From Procambarus clarkii (taxonomy: Eukaryota > Arthropoda > Malacostraca > Decapoda > Cambaridae): a DNA stretch of 64,000 nt. The stretch is from positions 14,168,941-14,232,940 of the forward strand of contig NC_091237.1 in NCBI RefSeq assembly GCF_040958095.1, given 5' to 3'. The translations under genes were made by a program, and so were the position numbers. Each line of letters starts with the position of its first letter. Within the stretch, counting starts at the first letter, position 1. This document shows positions 63,039-64,000 of this stretch, one piece after another. The notes under the pieces are model-generated. The model was not told the DNA's origin, ran no database searches, and saw only the letters and a program-made list of their open reading frames with translations.

Positions 63039-63448
63039 TATATATATATATGACTAGGACCGTCCAGAATGGACCAGTAGGCCTACTGCTGCAGTCACTC
63101 CAAATAGTATCATGTTAACAAAACACAGAATAACATAAAACTTTGAATACAAATCAGATACATTTAGATTACAATAAAATCTTGGTAAATATTGGCTTGG
63201 GAATCAGATTCAAGGTTTCTGGAACACGTTTCCGGGTGATAAGTACAATAGGCGTTGGATCGCTGAATTATTTGAAGCCTAGTCTCGTTTCTTGCAGGGG
63301 ACGGAAATATACGCAGAACCAGAGGTGTTGAGCTAAAGTCCCACATCCGGGTTCTACCATAGCACGGTTCAAGAAACAGAAGAATGATTGTGCAAGTGCT
63401 ATTTGTTCTGCGTTAGAAAACCATTTATCTCAAATATGACCCATCGCC
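63039..63448. other. No gene recognised
   Basis: Short frames only. 'gcgttggatcgctgaattat' looks repeat-like but unassigned. Confidence 0.4.
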
Positions 63449-63545
63449 GGGCATTTTTTTTTTTTTTTTTTTTTTTTTTTGAGATATATACAAGAGTTGT
63501 TACATTCTTGTACAGCCACTAGTACGCGTAGCGTTTCGGGCAAGA
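63449..63545 (-). mobile_element. SINE family III, 3' half, minus copy with long poly(A)
   Basis: On the minus strand: 'GCCCGAAACGCTACGCGTAC', 'TAGTGGCTGTACAAGAATGT', 'CTCTTGTATATATCTC' and an A run of about 30. The long tail suggests a young insertion. Confidence 0.85.
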
Positions 63546-63784
63546 AACGGTATAAATTTATTTTATTTATTTTTATTTATAAAAAATAAATTTATTTATT
63601 TATTTTTATATTTCAGTTTATTTTCGGTATAAAAAGTCGTAACTTGAAAATGAAAATGAGTTCAGAGAGTCAGAATTAAGCTTAAAAATCACGCCTTAAA
63701 GTGAGAAAGAGAATTGATCTCCATTACAATGCAAATTCATGAATACACAAATTAATCCGAAGTCATTTGGAATACACGCCTCAA

Positions 63785-63932
63785 GCCTACACCACAACAC
63801 ACCAGCCTGTGGTTGGTGCCGCGCGATGCCCAGACCCAGAACAATGGTGTCAAGACAAATGTGAGGCAAGCGGGTGATGTGATGGTGGACCTTGGCAGCT
63901 GCAGGCGACCAGTCACTTCTTCTTGTTCACGT
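63785..63932 (+). other. Possible 5' exon of a gene running out of the window
   Basis: GC/CpG-richer block ('ggttggtgccgcgcgatgcc') with one frame open across it and a consensus donor TTCAC|gtgagtt at 63932. No domain is readable. It could equally be a chance CpG patch. Confidence 0.22.
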
Positions 63933-64000
63933 GAGTTGCTTTCCTTGCCTCACCTGGCCTCTCATTTACCGTTATCACCTCTCTGACTTGTAAACGCTCT

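Overview
This is nuclear DNA from an animal, and the repeats point to a decapod crustacean, probably crayfish-like (inference from repeat style, not from a search). It is AT-rich, has long introns with GT-AG borders, and is full of tRNA-derived SINEs, LINE 3' ends, palindromic MITEs, minisatellites, (TA)n and (GA)n tracts, and TTAGG-type (arthropod telomere-like) motifs. No bacterial, plasmid, phage or CRISPR features are visible.

Two conserved host genes can be built exon by exon in the left half. A LEPROT/Vps55-family gene lies on the minus strand (15250 down to 8613, 4 coding exons, 133 aa). The mitochondrial ATP synthase F1 assembly factor ATPAF1/Atp11 lies on the plus strand (16135 to 24078, 7 coding exons, about 300 aa). 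They are head to head, with under 0.9 kb between start codons, which suggests a shared promoter. Their introns hold SINEs, a telomere-motif MITE, minisatellites, a LINE ORF1 remnant and broken DIRS-type retroelement pieces.

Two further minus-strand genes encode low-complexity proteins that I cannot assign to a known family. Gene B (33610 to 28535, at least two exons) encodes a long Pro/Glu/Ala repeat, 'EPAPxPxVI', followed by a basic linker and a Tyr/Asp-rich C-terminus. Gene A (about 49915 to 48828) encodes a protein with a likely signal peptide, an acidic Tyr-rich N-terminus and a long Ser/Thr/Arg/Pro-rich tail. Both look like extracellular matrix, cuticle or mucin-like proteins (inference). 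They share strand, intron phase and composition, so they may be relatives or parts of one locus.

The rest (24-28 kb, 34-48 kb, 50-64 kb) is intergenic or intronic and dominated by repeats: a 28-bp minisatellite of about 32 copies at 44.6-45.5 kb, four copies of one palindromic MITE, a 5S-rRNA-derived relic, and a LINE with an open 719-codon RT-RNase H frame at 54.6-56.8 kb nested in a SINE. No complete undescribed system is evident. The most novel material is the gene A/B pair and the telomere-motif MITE embedded in (TA)n.
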